Of a stretch of DNA of 51,415 bases, positions 51,195 through 51,415 are shown in pieces. The notes below the pieces were generated by a model. It was given only the letters and a program-made list of their open reading frames with translations. It was not told the origin of the DNA and did no database searches. Source of the DNA: Natrinema gari JCM 14663 (GTDB taxonomy: Archaea; Halobacteriota; Halobacteria; Halobacteriales; Natrialbaceae); contig NZ_AOIJ01000035.1 of assembly GCF_000337175.1 (NCBI RefSeq), positions 1-51,415 on the forward strand, given 5' to 3'. A program made the position numbers and the translations under genes. Each line of letters opens with the position of its first letter. Position 1 is the first letter of the stretch.

Positions 51195-51415
51195 CTACTC
51201 CGTTGCGGATAAGTTACTCGCGTCTAACTCTCCCTCGAGATATGCCGTCCCCGCGTCGGTAATCACGTAGAACCCGCGTGATGGCCGATCGACGAGGCCG
51301 TACGAGGCGAGTTTGCGGCAGCGCACGCCGATGTAGCCGTTGCTCCGATCGAGAGCGTCCGCGATTACCTTCGGAGTGCCGGCGGTTTCTGATGCAAGGT
51401 ATTCCAATATCTCGT
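51195..51415 (-). CDS. PhiH1-repressor-like winged-helix protein, N-terminus cut by window edge
   Basis: The frame is open to the window end; at least 73 residues are visible: EILEYLASETAGTPKVIADALDRSNGYIGVRCRKLASYGLVDRPSRGFYVITDAGTAYLEGELDASNL. The TPKVIA helix, the SNGYIGVRCRKLASYGLV recognition helix and the RGFYVITDAGxAYL wing are typical of haloarchaeal PhiH1-repressor relatives. A TTG inside is not a real start. It converges on the protease operon, 17 bases from its stop, and may belong to the same accessory segment. Confidence 0.82.
   Translation of the reverse strand, partial: EILEYLASETAGTPKVIADALDRSNGYIGVRCRKLASYGLVDRPSRGFYVITDAGTAYLEGELDASNLSATE

Noticed and set aside
49707-51415. 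An attachment-site repeat of the tRNA-Leu 3' end within the window
   Set aside because: I looked for a second copy of the T-arm and acceptor sequence to the right of the tRNA and saw none; any such site would be beyond the window.

Overview
The window is a piece of a haloarchaeal (class Halobacteria) chromosome. The GC content is high. Encoded proteins are very acidic (Asp/Glu-rich). Many genes have a TATA-like box about 27 bases before the start codon, as expected for leaderless archaeal transcripts. Secreted proteins carry twin-arginine signals, often with a lipobox. Archaeal hallmarks are present: Orc1/Cdc6, ribosomal protein S8e, a TFB-like cyclin protein, archaeal-type PPAT and Bat-type HTH regulators. 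Trehalose synthesis genes and the general look would fit the Natrinema/Haloterrigena side of the class, but that placement is only a guess. The first bases are a residual Nextera (Tn5) adapter, so base 1 is a contig end and not genomic.

Layout, left: 0.4-5.3 kb holds glmM and glmS (amino-sugar synthesis) and two small proteins. 5.5-10.3 kb holds two Bat-family regulators and a universal stress protein. 10.4-13.8 kb holds a tight SCO1-TlpA-CcdA operon, diverging from a Tat lipoprotein that looks like the P19/Tp34 metal-uptake family. 14.1-16.9 kb is the clearest special region: a replication origin with five origin recognition boxes (ORBs) in one orientation, an AT-rich unwinding zone, two ORBs in the opposite orientation, the orc1/cdc6 gene, and one more ORB beyond it. 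An unlisted 58-residue zinc-ribbon gene borders it. An M24 peptidase and the trehalose pair otsA-otsB follow.

Middle: 21-26 kb is more mosaic. It has PhiH1-repressor-like and ribbon-helix-helix regulators, a small metalloprotease interrupted by one in-frame TAG, a third Bat-type regulator, an MTH865-like protein and an 86-bp hairpin element that looks like a MITE. 26.4-31.2 kb has cobyric acid synthase and a cob(I)alamin adenosyltransferase flanking an ABC exporter pair. 31.3-38.3 kb carries mixed metabolism: a GlpA-like oxidase, a CBS protein, an alkaline-phosphatase-fold hydrolase, MsrA, gamma-glutamyltransferase and a riboflavin-pathway reductase.

Right: 38.5-43.5 kb is phosphate-themed, with a PPP-type phosphatase and polyphosphate kinase 1 separated by 1 nt, then an AbrB-PhoU regulator. 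An aldo-keto reductase scrap, S8e, a PQQ-type propeller lipoprotein, a malic enzyme-phosphotransacetylase fusion, PPAT and a one-repeat cyclin/TFB-like protein follow. The end, after tRNA-Leu(UAG), is accessory-looking: a duplicated winged-helix-like protein and a cytoplasmic trypsin-like protease form a two-gene operon, next to a PhiH1-like repressor cut by the window edge. This pair is the best candidate for an undescribed system; the replication origin is the best-supported notable feature.
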